In this document: piece by piece, positions 19,105 through 28,407 of the stretch | Layout of the letters: each line of letters starts with the position of its first letter | Numbering within the stretch: the stretch's first letter is position 1 | From: Candidatus Nanopelagicaceae bacterium | Lineage (GTDB): Bacteria > Actinomycetota > Actinomycetes > Nanopelagicales > Nanopelagicaceae | Reading direction: 5' to 3' | NCBI GenBank assembly: GCA_947461995.1 | Contig: CANHNH010000007.1 | Coordinates: 1 to 38,352, forward strand | DNA: 38,352 bases | Position numbers and translations under genes: made by a program | Notes under the pieces: generated by a model | Told to the model about the DNA's origin: nothing | The model's database searches: none | Seen by the model: the letters and a program-made list of their open reading frames with translations, nothing else

Positions 19105-20862
19105 TTATTTCTTGATATAGAGGTCGTTATAGATCGGCGTAGACATAATCTTCCATTCCTGGAAGCCACCAATCTTTGATCCCCATGTTAATTGGTCTTT
19201 AGAGAAGACAGTACGGATGTACCAGTATTGATCCATTCCGTATTGTGATAGTTCATGCCAAAGCTTGGCTTGTTTTTTACGATCGAGTTCAACAAGAGCT
19301 TTTTTAATCTTTGCGCTAAATGGCGCATACTCTGGAGTGTCCTCGTTCTTGGTGTAGTTACAGCAACCATCTCCCCACATTTCTGGGATAACAGTTGATG
19401 CGTTTGCCCAATCCGGCGCCCAACCTGAAGCCAAGAAGTCTGTTTGAGACTTGTACTCAGTTAGGTTTGCATTGTAACTACCAGATGGCTTGTAAACAGT
19501 TTCAATAACTATTCCAGCCTTTGTGAGAGCAGCTTCAACAATAACTGCAGATTTTTTATTATCTGCAGTATCTGGACGGTAGTACTTCAAGCCCTTTGCA
19601 GGGTTTGTCGCACGATCGTATGCATCCGGGCACGCTGTCTTTGCTTGTGCAAGCAAAGTTTTTGCATATTCAGGATTTCCACCAATTTTAAAGTTTGGAT
19701 CGTGAATATTTCCCTTTGTTGCAATGTAGTCCATACCCAGGTTTGGCTTGACGATGTTATCGCCCATCTCACCGTAGTACTTCAATCCACCTGCAAGATC
19801 AATGAGTGACTGATTGTCGTAGGCAAAGAAAACTGCCTTACGAACAAGGAGGCAATCAAGGTGTCCAGCTGAGTTATTAGCTGATAGGTAGGTTACGAAT
19901 GAGTCCACAATGTTTAGACGTTGCTTAGCCTTTGTTGGATCTGCAAAGTATGTGGGGGTGTTTGTGGATTGCAGACCATCCATGTTAATTCCGTTTGGAA
20001 TCTGGTCAGTCATATCAGTTTCATCGCGTACATCTTCGTTCATGCCAAACTTGATAGAGATGGAGTCTGGAAGTGCTTTGCGAAGTGGATCTGAAGACTT
20101 CTTCCACTTGCTGTTGCGAACCATGACTAATTTGTCATTGATTTTATAAGATTTAACCTTGTAAGGACCTGTTGCCATTGGACGTAGGTCGTACTTGTCG
20201 CCAGTATCTTTACTAGCTTTTACTGGGCCAGCTGCCGGATAGCTTGCAAAGTAGTTAAAGTCAGGGACTGAACGACTTAGCTTGTATGTAATTGTTCTAT
20301 TGTCCTTTGAACAAGTTACTGCCTTGTCATACAACTCCTGGCCAGTTTTTTTGTATGGACCAGCGTAGGCAGATGATCCATCTTCTAATACTGGAATATC
20401 TAGCCATGATCTTGCATAACCAGGACCATCATTGAATACATCGGTAGCAAACGAACGTGACATTCCGTATTTAAGGTCAGCACATGTAACGGCTGAACCG
20501 TCTTCCCATGTAATACCTGGACGCAATGTAAATGTCCATGTCTTTGCCTTGTTACTTGGTACACCAGTGTTAGTAGCCAAGTCTCCAGTTAATTCGGTAC
20601 CTGCACTGCCGGGAACCATCTTGTATGAAGTTAATTGACGATAAATATATGTTCCGTACAGTGCGATATCTCGACCTGTGTACATATTTGTAGGGTCAAG
20701 GGCTGCTACCTGCTCATTATGAGTGTAAAAGTTTAACGTTCCACCTTTTACCTCAGCAGCACTTGCTGTACTTGCACCGCTTACCATCGCTAACGACACT
20801 GCAAGCGCAGTCGTCGCTACAACAGAGATCCAGCGGCGTGTAGTCAGATTCATTGCTGACAT
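19105..20862 (-). CDS. peptide ABC transporter substrate-binding protein (SBP family 5)
   Basis: Start taken at MSAMNLTTRRWISVV after GAGGAGG; KGGTLNFYTHNEQVAALDPTNMY, TGPYKVKSYKINDKLVMVRN. Confidence 0.93.
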   Translation of the reverse strand: MSAMNLTTRRWISVVATTALAVSLAMVSGASTASAAEVKGGTLNFYTHNEQVAALDPTNMYTGRDIALYGTYIYRQLTSYKMVPGSAGTELTGDLATNTGVPSNKAKTWTFTLRPGITWEDGSAVTCADLKYGMSRSFATDVFNDGPGYARSWLDIPVLEDGSSAYAGPYKKTGQELYDKAVTCSKDNRTITYKLSRSVPDFNYFASYPAAGPVKASKDTGDKYDLRPMATGPYKVKSYKINDKLVMVRNSKWKKSSDPLRKALPDSISIKFGMNEDVRDETDMTDQIPNGINMDGLQSTNTPTYFADPTKAKQRLNIVDSFVTYLSANNSAGHLDCLLVRKAVFFAYDNQSLIDLAGGLKYYGEMGDNIVKPNLGMDYIATKGNIHDPNFKIGGNPEYAKTLLAQAKTACPDAYDRATNPAKGLKYYRPDTADNKKSAVIVEAALTKAGIVIETVYKPSGSYNANLTEYKSQTDFLASGWAPDWANASTVIPEMWGDGCCNYTKNEDTPEYAPFSAKIKKALVELDRKKQAKLWHELSQYGMDQYWYIRTVFSKDQLTWGSKIGGFQEWKIMSTPIYNDLYIKK

Positions 20863-20951
20863 GCATTCCTCCTCTTGCTTAATTGTGCCAATCGCGCGGC
20901 AGCGTAATTGGTTTGAACTTTTCATCGACGGGTATCAATGAAAAACTTTTT

Positions 20952-21926
20952 CTATTCTGCTTTCGTATCTAAGGCGTCTCGCACGGCATCACCGAGTAAA
21001 TTTAAGGCAAGCACGATTATAATCAGCACCGCACTCGGAATAAATAGGTATGACGGGTCAGCTTTCCAATACTTAATTCCATCAGCCAAAACAAGCCCGA
21101 AAGTTGAGGCCGGAGGTTGGATTCCAACCCCAAGAAAAGAAAATACTGCTTCTGCGGCCAAGTAGCCCGGAAGCGATAGTGAGAGAAATACGATGGCTGT
21201 TGGCCACAGATTTGGCAGCATCTCTTTGGTAATAATTCTCCAATTAGATGCACCTTGGGCTTGTGCGGCCATAATGAAATCACGTTCACGAAGACTCATG
21301 GATTGCGCGCGAATCAATCGTGCAAAACCTGGCCATCCGAAAAATACAAAGAAAATAATTAGTACAAGTAACCGTGCATTATTATCTTGAGCAATTCCTG
21401 ACTTCTCAACGCGATCAACCATTGGATAACTCAATGCAATGATCATGAAAAATGATGGGAATGCAAAAAGCAAATCTATATATCGGCCAATGAGTGCATC
21501 AACGCGACCTCTAAAATATCCAGCTGTAATTCCAACAATCATTCCGATTCCGATTGAGGCAACAGAAGTAATTAGTGCGACAGTAAATGAAATTCGCGCA
21601 CCATAGAGAAGCATTGAGAAAACATCTCGTCCTGCACCAGGCTCTAAGCCCAAAGGATGTTGCCAGGAAATTCCACCGTACCCACCAGTAGGAAGCGCAA
21701 ACTCATCTAATTTATCGAGATAAAGTTCAGTAGGGCTCAAACCCCATAAGCGCGTTATTAATGGCGCAGCAAAAGCAATAACAATAAAAAAGAGTGCGAC
21801 AAAGAGTGAGACCGAACCAATTTTATTTCGTTTAAAACGCGCAAGCGCAATTTGTTTAGGCGTACGTAATACAACGGCGTCAGTGCCGGTCTGCTTTACG
21901 TCATCTTTTTGCGAGCGGGTTAACAT
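20952..21926 (-). CDS. peptide ABC transporter permease (DppC/OppC-like)
   Basis: Start taken at MLTRSQKDDVKQTG; RISFTVALITSVASIGIGMIVGITAGYF, FARLIRAQSMSLRERDFIMAAQAQGASNWRII. Confidence 0.92.
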   Translation of the reverse strand: MLTRSQKDDVKQTGTDAVVLRTPKQIALARFKRNKIGSVSLFVALFFIVIAFAAPLITRLWGLSPTELYLDKLDEFALPTGGYGGISWQHPLGLEPGAGRDVFSMLLYGARISFTVALITSVASIGIGMIVGITAGYFRGRVDALIGRYIDLLFAFPSFFMIIALSYPMVDRVEKSGIAQDNNARLLVLIIFFVFFGWPGFARLIRAQSMSLRERDFIMAAQAQGASNWRIITKEMLPNLWPTAIVFLSLSLPGYLAAEAVFSFLGVGIQPPASTFGLVLADGIKYWKADPSYLFIPSAVLIIIVLALNLLGDAVRDALDTKAE

Positions 21927-22050
21927 TTGCCAAATCCTACAACTACCCTTTGGATTTAATAACCCCAAAAACTGAGCCTAGGTTGCCTCGTCGAAGGGAA
22001 ATAGAGTCGATAAGCATCAATTTCACCCCTAGGCGCTACTGATTGTGCAA

Positions 22051-23193
22051 CTAATCTACGTAATTAATGATGGCCAGACACATTTCGTCATTACTTCCTT
22101 CGCCCCACACAACATAGCGTGGAGGCTGATCTTTAAATGCCGGCAAAAGGGAACGAAGTTTAACGTCATAGGTGCAAGTAACTTTCAATGTATCTCCGGC
22201 ATTTGCTGAAACAGGAGTTTTTACCCAGTTCGTCTTTTGATTATCAAAGTCCCAATTAGTTTGTGAAGTTAAGGTGGTGACTTTTTCTGTAACCCCATCT
22301 TGAATGGAAATCTCAATTGATTTACCAAGTTGGTGCATATGTCCAGTTGTTCCATAAATATTTGTGGGTGAAAGTAAAATCTGCTTACATGTTGTTACGG
22401 AACTTGGAATTGGATTCCTTGGATCGCCACCGCACTTTAATTGTAAGCCAGCATTGGTAAACAGGGCAGTGTCAATTGTTCTCTTCTTTAAATCTGCGAT
22501 GGCATTTTTGCGATCACAGAGTGGGCCTGTCTCTGATTCGCTACATGGCAATTCGATCGGAGCAGCTAACAACATGGTATTGAGTTGTTTTACACGTTTA
22601 GTGGCATATTTCAATGTCACATTCATTGATGCGCTTTCCGGTGACATTCCAGCCATCAGATGGAAATGAATCTGCAAAATAAATTGGTCTTTAGCATCCA
22701 TCTTCATTCCCGTTCCTGCTGGGAATTGCTTGAAGTTTCCACCCGGTGCCCAAAAAGAAATCCAACTTGCAGATGATGCAAGGCGTCCCATTCCTGCACC
22801 TGGGATTCCGGAATCACCAAAACAAGGCCAACCCTTTTCGGTGGATTGTGAATCAAGAGTTTTTGCTGCAGCTACACCTTCTGCCGGAAGTCGATAAAGA
22901 ATTCCGTGGTGTGAAACATGCGTATTTGTGGGAGTAATCGAAACTGATTGTAGGAATGAACTTTTAACTAATTTTGGATCGAGAATAAAGCACCGATACT
23001 CATCACTTCCGCCAGTAGGTGGTGTTGGAATATATGAAGGAGTTTTAAGTACAAGAACATTTTTTGTTTTACTCGCAGCGCTGGCAATGTCATTATTCCC
23101 AAGTGTCCCTAATGAACTTACCGCGGCGATTAGACAAGAAAGGAGAATTAATAAGAATCGGCGGCGATTAACGACATCTGCTTTGAAATCCAC
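22051..23193 (-). CDS. secreted copper type II (PHM/DBM-like) monooxygenase-family protein
   Basis: 380 aa; signal peptide after RRRFLLILL; candidate Cu ligands HVSHHGILY, LQIHFHL, TGHMHQLG, EGSNDEMCLAIINY. Confidence 0.75.
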   Translation of the reverse strand: MDFKADVVNRRRFLLILLSCLIAAVSSLGTLGNNDIASAASKTKNVLVLKTPSYIPTPPTGGSDEYRCFILDPKLVKSSFLQSVSITPTNTHVSHHGILYRLPAEGVAAAKTLDSQSTEKGWPCFGDSGIPGAGMGRLASSASWISFWAPGGNFKQFPAGTGMKMDAKDQFILQIHFHLMAGMSPESASMNVTLKYATKRVKQLNTMLLAAPIELPCSESETGPLCDRKNAIADLKKRTIDTALFTNAGLQLKCGGDPRNPIPSSVTTCKQILLSPTNIYGTTGHMHQLGKSIEISIQDGVTEKVTTLTSQTNWDFDNQKTNWVKTPVSANAGDTLKVTCTYDVKLRSLLPAFKDQPPRYVVWGEGSNDEMCLAIINYVD

Positions 23194-23268
23194 TGGGTTC
23201 TCCTCAGTTAAGTATTTTCCAAGAATATACGATGCACTTCCTCGAAGAAAGCACTCTATCTGTCACCC

Positions 23269-23685
23269 TTATAAGGAGTGCCTCAAGTCTTCAATCAAAT
23301 CAAAATAGACCAACACAATCTCTGTCTCATCTGTAATCACCAAACCGAGTTTGGACCAAAAAGTTAAGTGACCCGCTCTGAATTCATCTCCATTTAAATC
23401 ACCTTCGGCTTCTGCCAGAGCAAATTCATCTGGAACATCTGCAAATCTTTTTACTTCTACTCGAGTTGCTTGAATAGTTGCCACATGTCGATTCTGATTA
23501 TCTAGAACTGCTAATTTCTCGCCGACAACTTCTATTGGTTCTTTTTCTGCAAGGTAATCCCATTCGAGAGTTCCGGCAGTCGCTCTCTTATTTCCATCCA
23601 GAATCAGTGAAATTAATTTATCGCGAGAGTCACCAGGATTGCCAAATTCAATGGAGCGCAAGCCATTTACAACTGGAAAAGTCAT
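23269..23685 (-). CDS. ASCH domain-containing protein
   Basis: 138 aa; GNKRATAGTLEWDYLAEKEPIEVVGEKLAVLDNQNRHVATIQATRVEVKRFADVPDEFALAEAEGD. Confidence 0.88.
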   Translation of the reverse strand: MTFPVVNGLRSIEFGNPGDSRDKLISLILDGNKRATAGTLEWDYLAEKEPIEVVGEKLAVLDNQNRHVATIQATRVEVKRFADVPDEFALAEAEGDLNGDEFRAGHLTFWSKLGLVITDETEIVLVYFDLIEDLRHSL

Positions 23686-23736
23686 AAGCAGAAGATTACA
23701 TCGAAATCAAAAGTGTTCCCCAGAACTAACCGATGT

Positions 23737-24117
23737 TCAGTCTTTCCTGACGTTCAAAACACAAAACTCATTACCTTCGGGATCTGCCATAACTATCCAT
23801 GTTGTGTCGGTATCTGTTGATTGGCCGATCTCAATCTTCTTTGCACCAAGCTTTTCTAGGCGAGCAACTTCTGCTCCTTGGTCATCGGGACGAAGATCTA
23901 AGTGCAATCGATTTTTTACAACCTTTGAATCTGGAACTTTCAAAAACAGTATGTCAGGAAAGCCTGTCTTCTTAGGATCTCCAACCTCGCGTTCAATCCA
24001 CCAGCCAATGTCATCGCCATCTTCACCTATCGTCCAACCTAGAACTTCAGCCCAAAATTCTGCGAGAGCGCGTGGGTCATGGGCATCAACAGTGATGCAT
24101 TGAATTCTTAAACTCAT
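23737..24117 (-). CDS. VOC family (glyoxalase/bleomycin-resistance-like) protein
   Basis: 126 aa; CITVDAHDPRALAEFWAEVLGW, HLDLRPDDQGAEVARLEKLGA, VMADPEGNEFCVL. Confidence 0.9.
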   Translation of the reverse strand: MSLRIQCITVDAHDPRALAEFWAEVLGWTIGEDGDDIGWWIEREVGDPKKTGFPDILFLKVPDSKVVKNRLHLDLRPDDQGAEVARLEKLGAKKIEIGQSTDTDTTWIVMADPEGNEFCVLNVRKD

Positions 24118-24259
24118 GTGGAGAAGTCTAAAAGGAAAGTGGGGGATTCAATGTGGGGCAGAATTGACCCTTCAATTCACCTCTTCTGGTCACGATTGCT
24201 GCAAACCCCCCCTAGTTGTCACCCCTTTACCTTTACATCAGCGTGCAAAAAATCCTGAG

Positions 24260-25852
24260 ATGCCTCACCCTTGGGGGGTGAGTAAAGAAGCCGCGAAGTC
24301 ACCCCTGCCTGGGTATTCCAGCGGCGTGCACAAAATTATTGAAACTGCAATTGAAAAGAATGATTTAGATTTTTTCTATCGCCTGTATTTAACCAGAATG
24401 GCGGAGTTGTCTCTCACCGGACAAGGAAAAGAATTTACTGAGTACGCAAAGAGCTCTCTAGATGATTCACAAAATAGTTTGCTTATGGCTAAAGGATTTG
24501 AGGCCATTGGGCATTTAATTGATTTAAATTTCATTAAATGCATTAACGCATTAGATGAACTTGAAGCCATCACTCGCGATAATGAACTCAAAGTGTGGGT
24601 CGATCAAATCAGTAATTTGTGTCGAGCCTACGTGAACTTCCACAATGGTAAATATCAATTATCAATAAAATACGCTGAAGTATCAATTGATTCTCCAATT
24701 AAGAGCGGCACATTGGACCCGATGGATAAGGGCAGATTAATACGTCTGGTTGCCTGTATTGCTCTGATAACTTCTGATATCAAGAAAATTGATAAGTGTG
24801 CCGTAGACATCTTGACAATCGATAATCCGGATAATTTAAGCGTATTGGATCATGCGAAATCTGCAATTAAATCTATGCAATTACTTTCACATGGTGAGTA
24901 TAAACAAGCCTATGAATTAGCTAAAACTACAATTGCACTAGAAAAAGCTTCTGGTCGTGTTGGTGTGGCATCCCCATTTGATTGCAAATTTGTTTTAATC
25001 CGCTGTCTCTACGAGTTTTCTATGGTTGATGAAGCCTTAGACGAAATTCGAAAGCTGCGGGATGAAGCTAAAATAAATGACTTTAAATTTGTATCTTACC
25101 TTTGCGAAGTTGGCGAGGTTAGAATTTTGTCGCGCATTCCTAATACCCAAGATCAAATCGCTAGCAAAATTGATAAATTGAGAAGTGAGATCTTGTTTGA
25201 TCCAGATCTGAAAGCTATGAACTGGCTAGTAGATTTGGCAGAGTTTTTTGCTAAGAGTCAATCTAAGGAATTGGGAAGAATAAACACGATCATCGAACGT
25301 AATCCAGAAATTTCCTATCTGCAGCACGTAGGTAAAAGTCTTTTAGGCCAGTTTAAACCAGATGAAACTATCGAAATCAAGAATCATGCGGAAATTACGG
25401 CACATGAAGTAATTAGAAAAAATCTACTGCTATCAAAAGTAAAAAGTGAAGGTGTGAAGAAACAACGTGAATATCTAAAAATTGCTCTGGCAAAAGGCGA
25501 GGAAGTTGGAGCACTAGAAGTTTTCTTACGTCAAGATAATTCATCGCTGGAAGCAATTATTAACTTATCGTCGACGAGTAACTCTATCTGGCTGGAATCT
25601 TTGAGTAGATTAGCAATTGAGCGCATTAAAGAGCGAAATGTATTAGCAAAAATTACGGGAGATCAATTAACATCGCGAGAGATTGAGATTTTGAAATATC
25701 TAGTATCGGAAAATTCAATAACGTCAATAGGTCAAACTTTGCACATTTCAAAAAACACCATGAAAACCCATCTTCGTAACATCTATAGGAAACTAGGCGT
25801 TAATGGCAGAGGTGAGGCCGCAAAGAAAGCCAAAGAAAACTTCATCATCTAG
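24260..25852 (+). CDS. LuxR family transcriptional regulator with long helical N-terminal region
   Basis: C-terminal LTSREIEILKYLVSENSITSIGQTLHISKNTMKTHLRNIYRKLGVNGRGEA = LuxR HTH. The ORF track starts at 24116, but the start is uncertain: ATG 24260, GTG 24278 and GTG 24326 are all in frame. Confidence 0.85.
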   Translation: MPHPWGVSKEAAKSPLPGYSSGVHKIIETAIEKNDLDFFYRLYLTRMAELSLTGQGKEFTEYAKSSLDDSQNSLLMAKGFEAIGHLIDLNFIKCINALDELEAITRDNELKVWVDQISNLCRAYVNFHNGKYQLSIKYAEVSIDSPIKSGTLDPMDKGRLIRLVACIALITSDIKKIDKCAVDILTIDNPDNLSVLDHAKSAIKSMQLLSHGEYKQAYELAKTTIALEKASGRVGVASPFDCKFVLIRCLYEFSMVDEALDEIRKLRDEAKINDFKFVSYLCEVGEVRILSRIPNTQDQIASKIDKLRSEILFDPDLKAMNWLVDLAEFFAKSQSKELGRINTIIERNPEISYLQHVGKSLLGQFKPDETIEIKNHAEITAHEVIRKNLLLSKVKSEGVKKQREYLKIALAKGEEVGALEVFLRQDNSSLEAIINLSSTSNSIWLESLSRLAIERIKERNVLAKITGDQLTSREIEILKYLVSENSITSIGQTLHISKNTMKTHLRNIYRKLGVNGRGEAAKKAKENFII

Positions 25853-25879
25853 CTAAGTGAATGATGCGCAGAATTATTG

Positions 25880-26818
25880 TTAAGTATTACGTTTGGAACG
25901 AATCGAGTCCGCACCTACAGCCAACAAAATTACTAAACCTTGGATGATGCGTTGGTAAACAGGATCGATGCCATTTAAGTTAAAACCATTAACTAAAACT
26001 GCAATAAAAAATACACCTGCAATAGAACGCCAGATAGCACCTGAGCCTCCAGCAATTGATGTTCCGCCCACGACAATTGCTGCGATGACGGCAAAAATAA
26101 CACTGAAGTCATCTGAGGCTTGCGCTGAAGTTGTTCGAATTGAATTCAATGCACCGGCAAGACCAGCACCAAAACCGCCTAAAGTGAAGGCAATTATTTG
26201 AAGGCGGGCAACGCGAATTCCCGAAAGGCGAGCCGCTTCAATATTTCCACCAACGGCAAATACGGATCGACCAAAGCGTGTTCTCTCCAACAAAATCCAG
26301 GAAATAATTAGAAATACCAAAGCCATCCACGTCGCAGATGTAATTCCAAATATTTTTTTCGTTACAAATGATCGTGTTTCGATATCAGATATCGAGAGGA
26401 TTGATCCGTCGCTCAAAATATATGCCAGACCGAATAAAATGAAGGACGTCGCTAAGGTCGTTATGAACGAGTTAATGTTTCCATAAGCAATTATGAGACC
26501 GTTCACAATTCCGGCTGCAATGCCAACGGCAGCGCCAGCTAAAATCATGTACAAAAGTGAACCAGTTGAGTTCTCCACTTTTAGGGCAACTATTGGAGAA
26601 AGAATATAAATAGCACCCAGGCTGACATCGAAACCACCTGAAATAATCACGATGGTTGCAAAGCCAGCGATTATTAGAATGAACGCTTGCTGATCGAGAA
26701 TATTTCGAAGATTCATGACGGAAAAGAAATTATCGGTAGTGAAGGTGAGCCCAAGGAAGACAATGGCTAGTGCCCAAATGACAGCCAATTTAGATAAGGA
26801 CTGGCGCAAAAGATTCAT
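25880..26818 (-). CDS. CUT2/ribose-type ABC transporter permease (RbsC-like)
   Basis: 312 aa; IIAGFATIVIISGGFDVSLGAI, GRSVFAVGGNIEAARLSGIRV, VIAAIVVGGTSIAGGSGAIWRSIAG. Confidence 0.92.
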   Translation of the reverse strand: MNLLRQSLSKLAVIWALAIVFLGLTFTTDNFFSVMNLRNILDQQAFILIIAGFATIVIISGGFDVSLGAIYILSPIVALKVENSTGSLLYMILAGAAVGIAAGIVNGLIIAYGNINSFITTLATSFILFGLAYILSDGSILSISDIETRSFVTKKIFGITSATWMALVFLIISWILLERTRFGRSVFAVGGNIEAARLSGIRVARLQIIAFTLGGFGAGLAGALNSIRTTSAQASDDFSVIFAVIAAIVVGGTSIAGGSGAIWRSIAGVFFIAVLVNGFNLNGIDPVYQRIIQGLVILLAVGADSIRSKRNT

Positions 26819-26849
26819 TAATCATTCTCCTCGAGGTTTGATTTCATTG

Positions 26850-28340
26850 TTAACTAACTTTTCCTGAAAATGCGGCTTCTAAAACTTCATTTTCGGTCAC
26901 AGATTTTCCTGCCAACTCTTTTACGATCTGACCCTCACGCATCACAAGTACCCGATGAGTTAGCCCAACTACTTCATCGAGTTCTGAGGAGACAACCAGA
27001 ATTGCCATTCCAGCCGCAGCTTGAGCCGTTAGTAAGTCATAAATCGCGCGCTTTGAGCCAACATCGACTCCACGAGTTGGTTCATCAGCGATGAATAACT
27101 TAGGAGAACCTGCCAGTGATCGCGCAAAAAGCGCTTTCTGCTGATTTCCGCCAGAGAGTGTTGAAATGTGAACTTGTGGCGAAGCAGCCTTAATGCCACA
27201 CAGTGCAAAGAATTTATTAACTAATCCTCGTTCTGCAGACTTATTTATCCAACCAAAACGAGTGAGTTTGCGAAGATGAGGCAGCGAAATATTATCGCTG
27301 AGTGAACGTGCTGGAATAATTCCTTGATCTTTGCGAGATTCTGGAAGGAATCCAATCCCGTAGTTGATTGATTGTGCAGGTGAAAAACGAGTGATGGTTT
27401 TGCCAAGGTATTCCACGCTTCCACTATCAAATCGATCAACGCCAAAGATTGATCTAACTAATTCTGTTCTGCCGGAACCAACAAGACCAGCAATTCCCAA
27501 TATCTCGCCAGATTTAATTTCAAATGAAATATTTTTGAATCGGTTTCCGGCAGTCAGATTATTTACTTTCAATACTGCTGTACCAGATTGCGAAGAGGCG
27601 GACTTTTCAGGAAAAGCTTTGCCAAACCCAGCACCAGTCATCGCTTCAACTAACGTGTTGTGGTTTTCTTCGGATGGAAGGGAAGTTCGTACAAGGCGAC
27701 CATCTCGCATAATTGAAATCTTGTCTGAAATCTCAAGCACATCATTTAAAAAATGTGAGACGAAAATAATCGTGTGGCCTTTGGCCTTGAGATCTCTGAT
27801 TAGTCGCTTCAGTGCGCTGGTTTCGTCAGCGCTTAGCCGAGCTGTTGGCTCATCCATCACGATTGTGGTTGAGTTTCGAGCAAGTGCGCGCAGGATTTCG
27901 ACTTTTTGCTGATCGCCATTTCTTAGGGCACCGACAGGTGTATCAGGATTTATATCAATGCCAGATGATGCGACAAGTTTGGTAAATCTTTCGCGTAACT
28001 TCTTGCGTGCAACAAAGGGACCAGCTGTGTCTTCAATTCCTAAAAATACATTCTCGATAACTGAACGCGAAGGAACCAGAGACAATTCCTGGGCGATTAT
28101 TGTTATTCCACGTTGAAGTGCTTCATAGGTTGATGCGTACTCGATTACTTGTCCATCAATCAGGATAGTTCCTGAGTCTTTCTGGTAAACACCGGCAATA
28201 ATTTTTCCTAATGTGGACTTACCAGCACCATTCTCACCGACAAGGGTGTGAATTTCTCCGCTTTCAAAAGTTAATGAAACGCTATCTAAAGCGAGAGTGG
28301 CACCAAAACGCTTTGAAATCTCTTTGACTTCAATTTTCAC
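26850..28340 (-). CDS. CUT2/ribose-type ABC transporter ATP-binding protein (RbsA/MglA-like, two ABC domains)
   Basis: 496 aa; GENGAGKSTLGKIIAGVY, LRNGDQQKVEILRAL, LSGGNQQKALFARSLAGSPKLFIADEPTRGVDVG. Confidence 0.94.
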   Translation of the reverse strand: MKIEVKEISKRFGATLALDSVSLTFESGEIHTLVGENGAGKSTLGKIIAGVYQKDSGTILIDGQVIEYASTYEALQRGITIIAQELSLVPSRSVIENVFLGIEDTAGPFVARKKLRERFTKLVASSGIDINPDTPVGALRNGDQQKVEILRALARNSTTIVMDEPTARLSADETSALKRLIRDLKAKGHTIIFVSHFLNDVLEISDKISIMRDGRLVRTSLPSEENHNTLVEAMTGAGFGKAFPEKSASSQSGTAVLKVNNLTAGNRFKNISFEIKSGEILGIAGLVGSGRTELVRSIFGVDRFDSGSVEYLGKTITRFSPAQSINYGIGFLPESRKDQGIIPARSLSDNISLPHLRKLTRFGWINKSAERGLVNKFFALCGIKAASPQVHISTLSGGNQQKALFARSLAGSPKLFIADEPTRGVDVGSKRAIYDLLTAQAAAGMAILVVSSELDEVVGLTHRVLVMREGQIVKELAGKSVTENEVLEAAFSGKVS

Positions 28341-28407
28341 GTTTTGGTGCCACCTTCTGCTTTAAGTGTGAAGGTAATTCCTTCGCATCAACGAACTGGT
28401 TCGGTAA

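Noticed and set aside
24116-24259. N-terminal extension of the LuxR ORF as listed in the ORF track
   Set aside because: Overlaps the divergent VOC start codon and its translation is not protein-like
27364-27912. 182-aa plus-strand ORF antisense to the RbsA-like gene
   Set aside because: Lies entirely opposite a confident ABC ATPase; composition reflects antisense codon bias. The same reasoning applies to the other nested or antisense ORFs (e.g. 7759-8142, 28427-28846, 32849-33226, 35151-35570)
28371-28385. Hairpin GAAGG-TAATT-CCTTC between RbsB-like and RbsA-like genes
   Set aside because: Only 5 bp on the transcribed strand; too weak to claim
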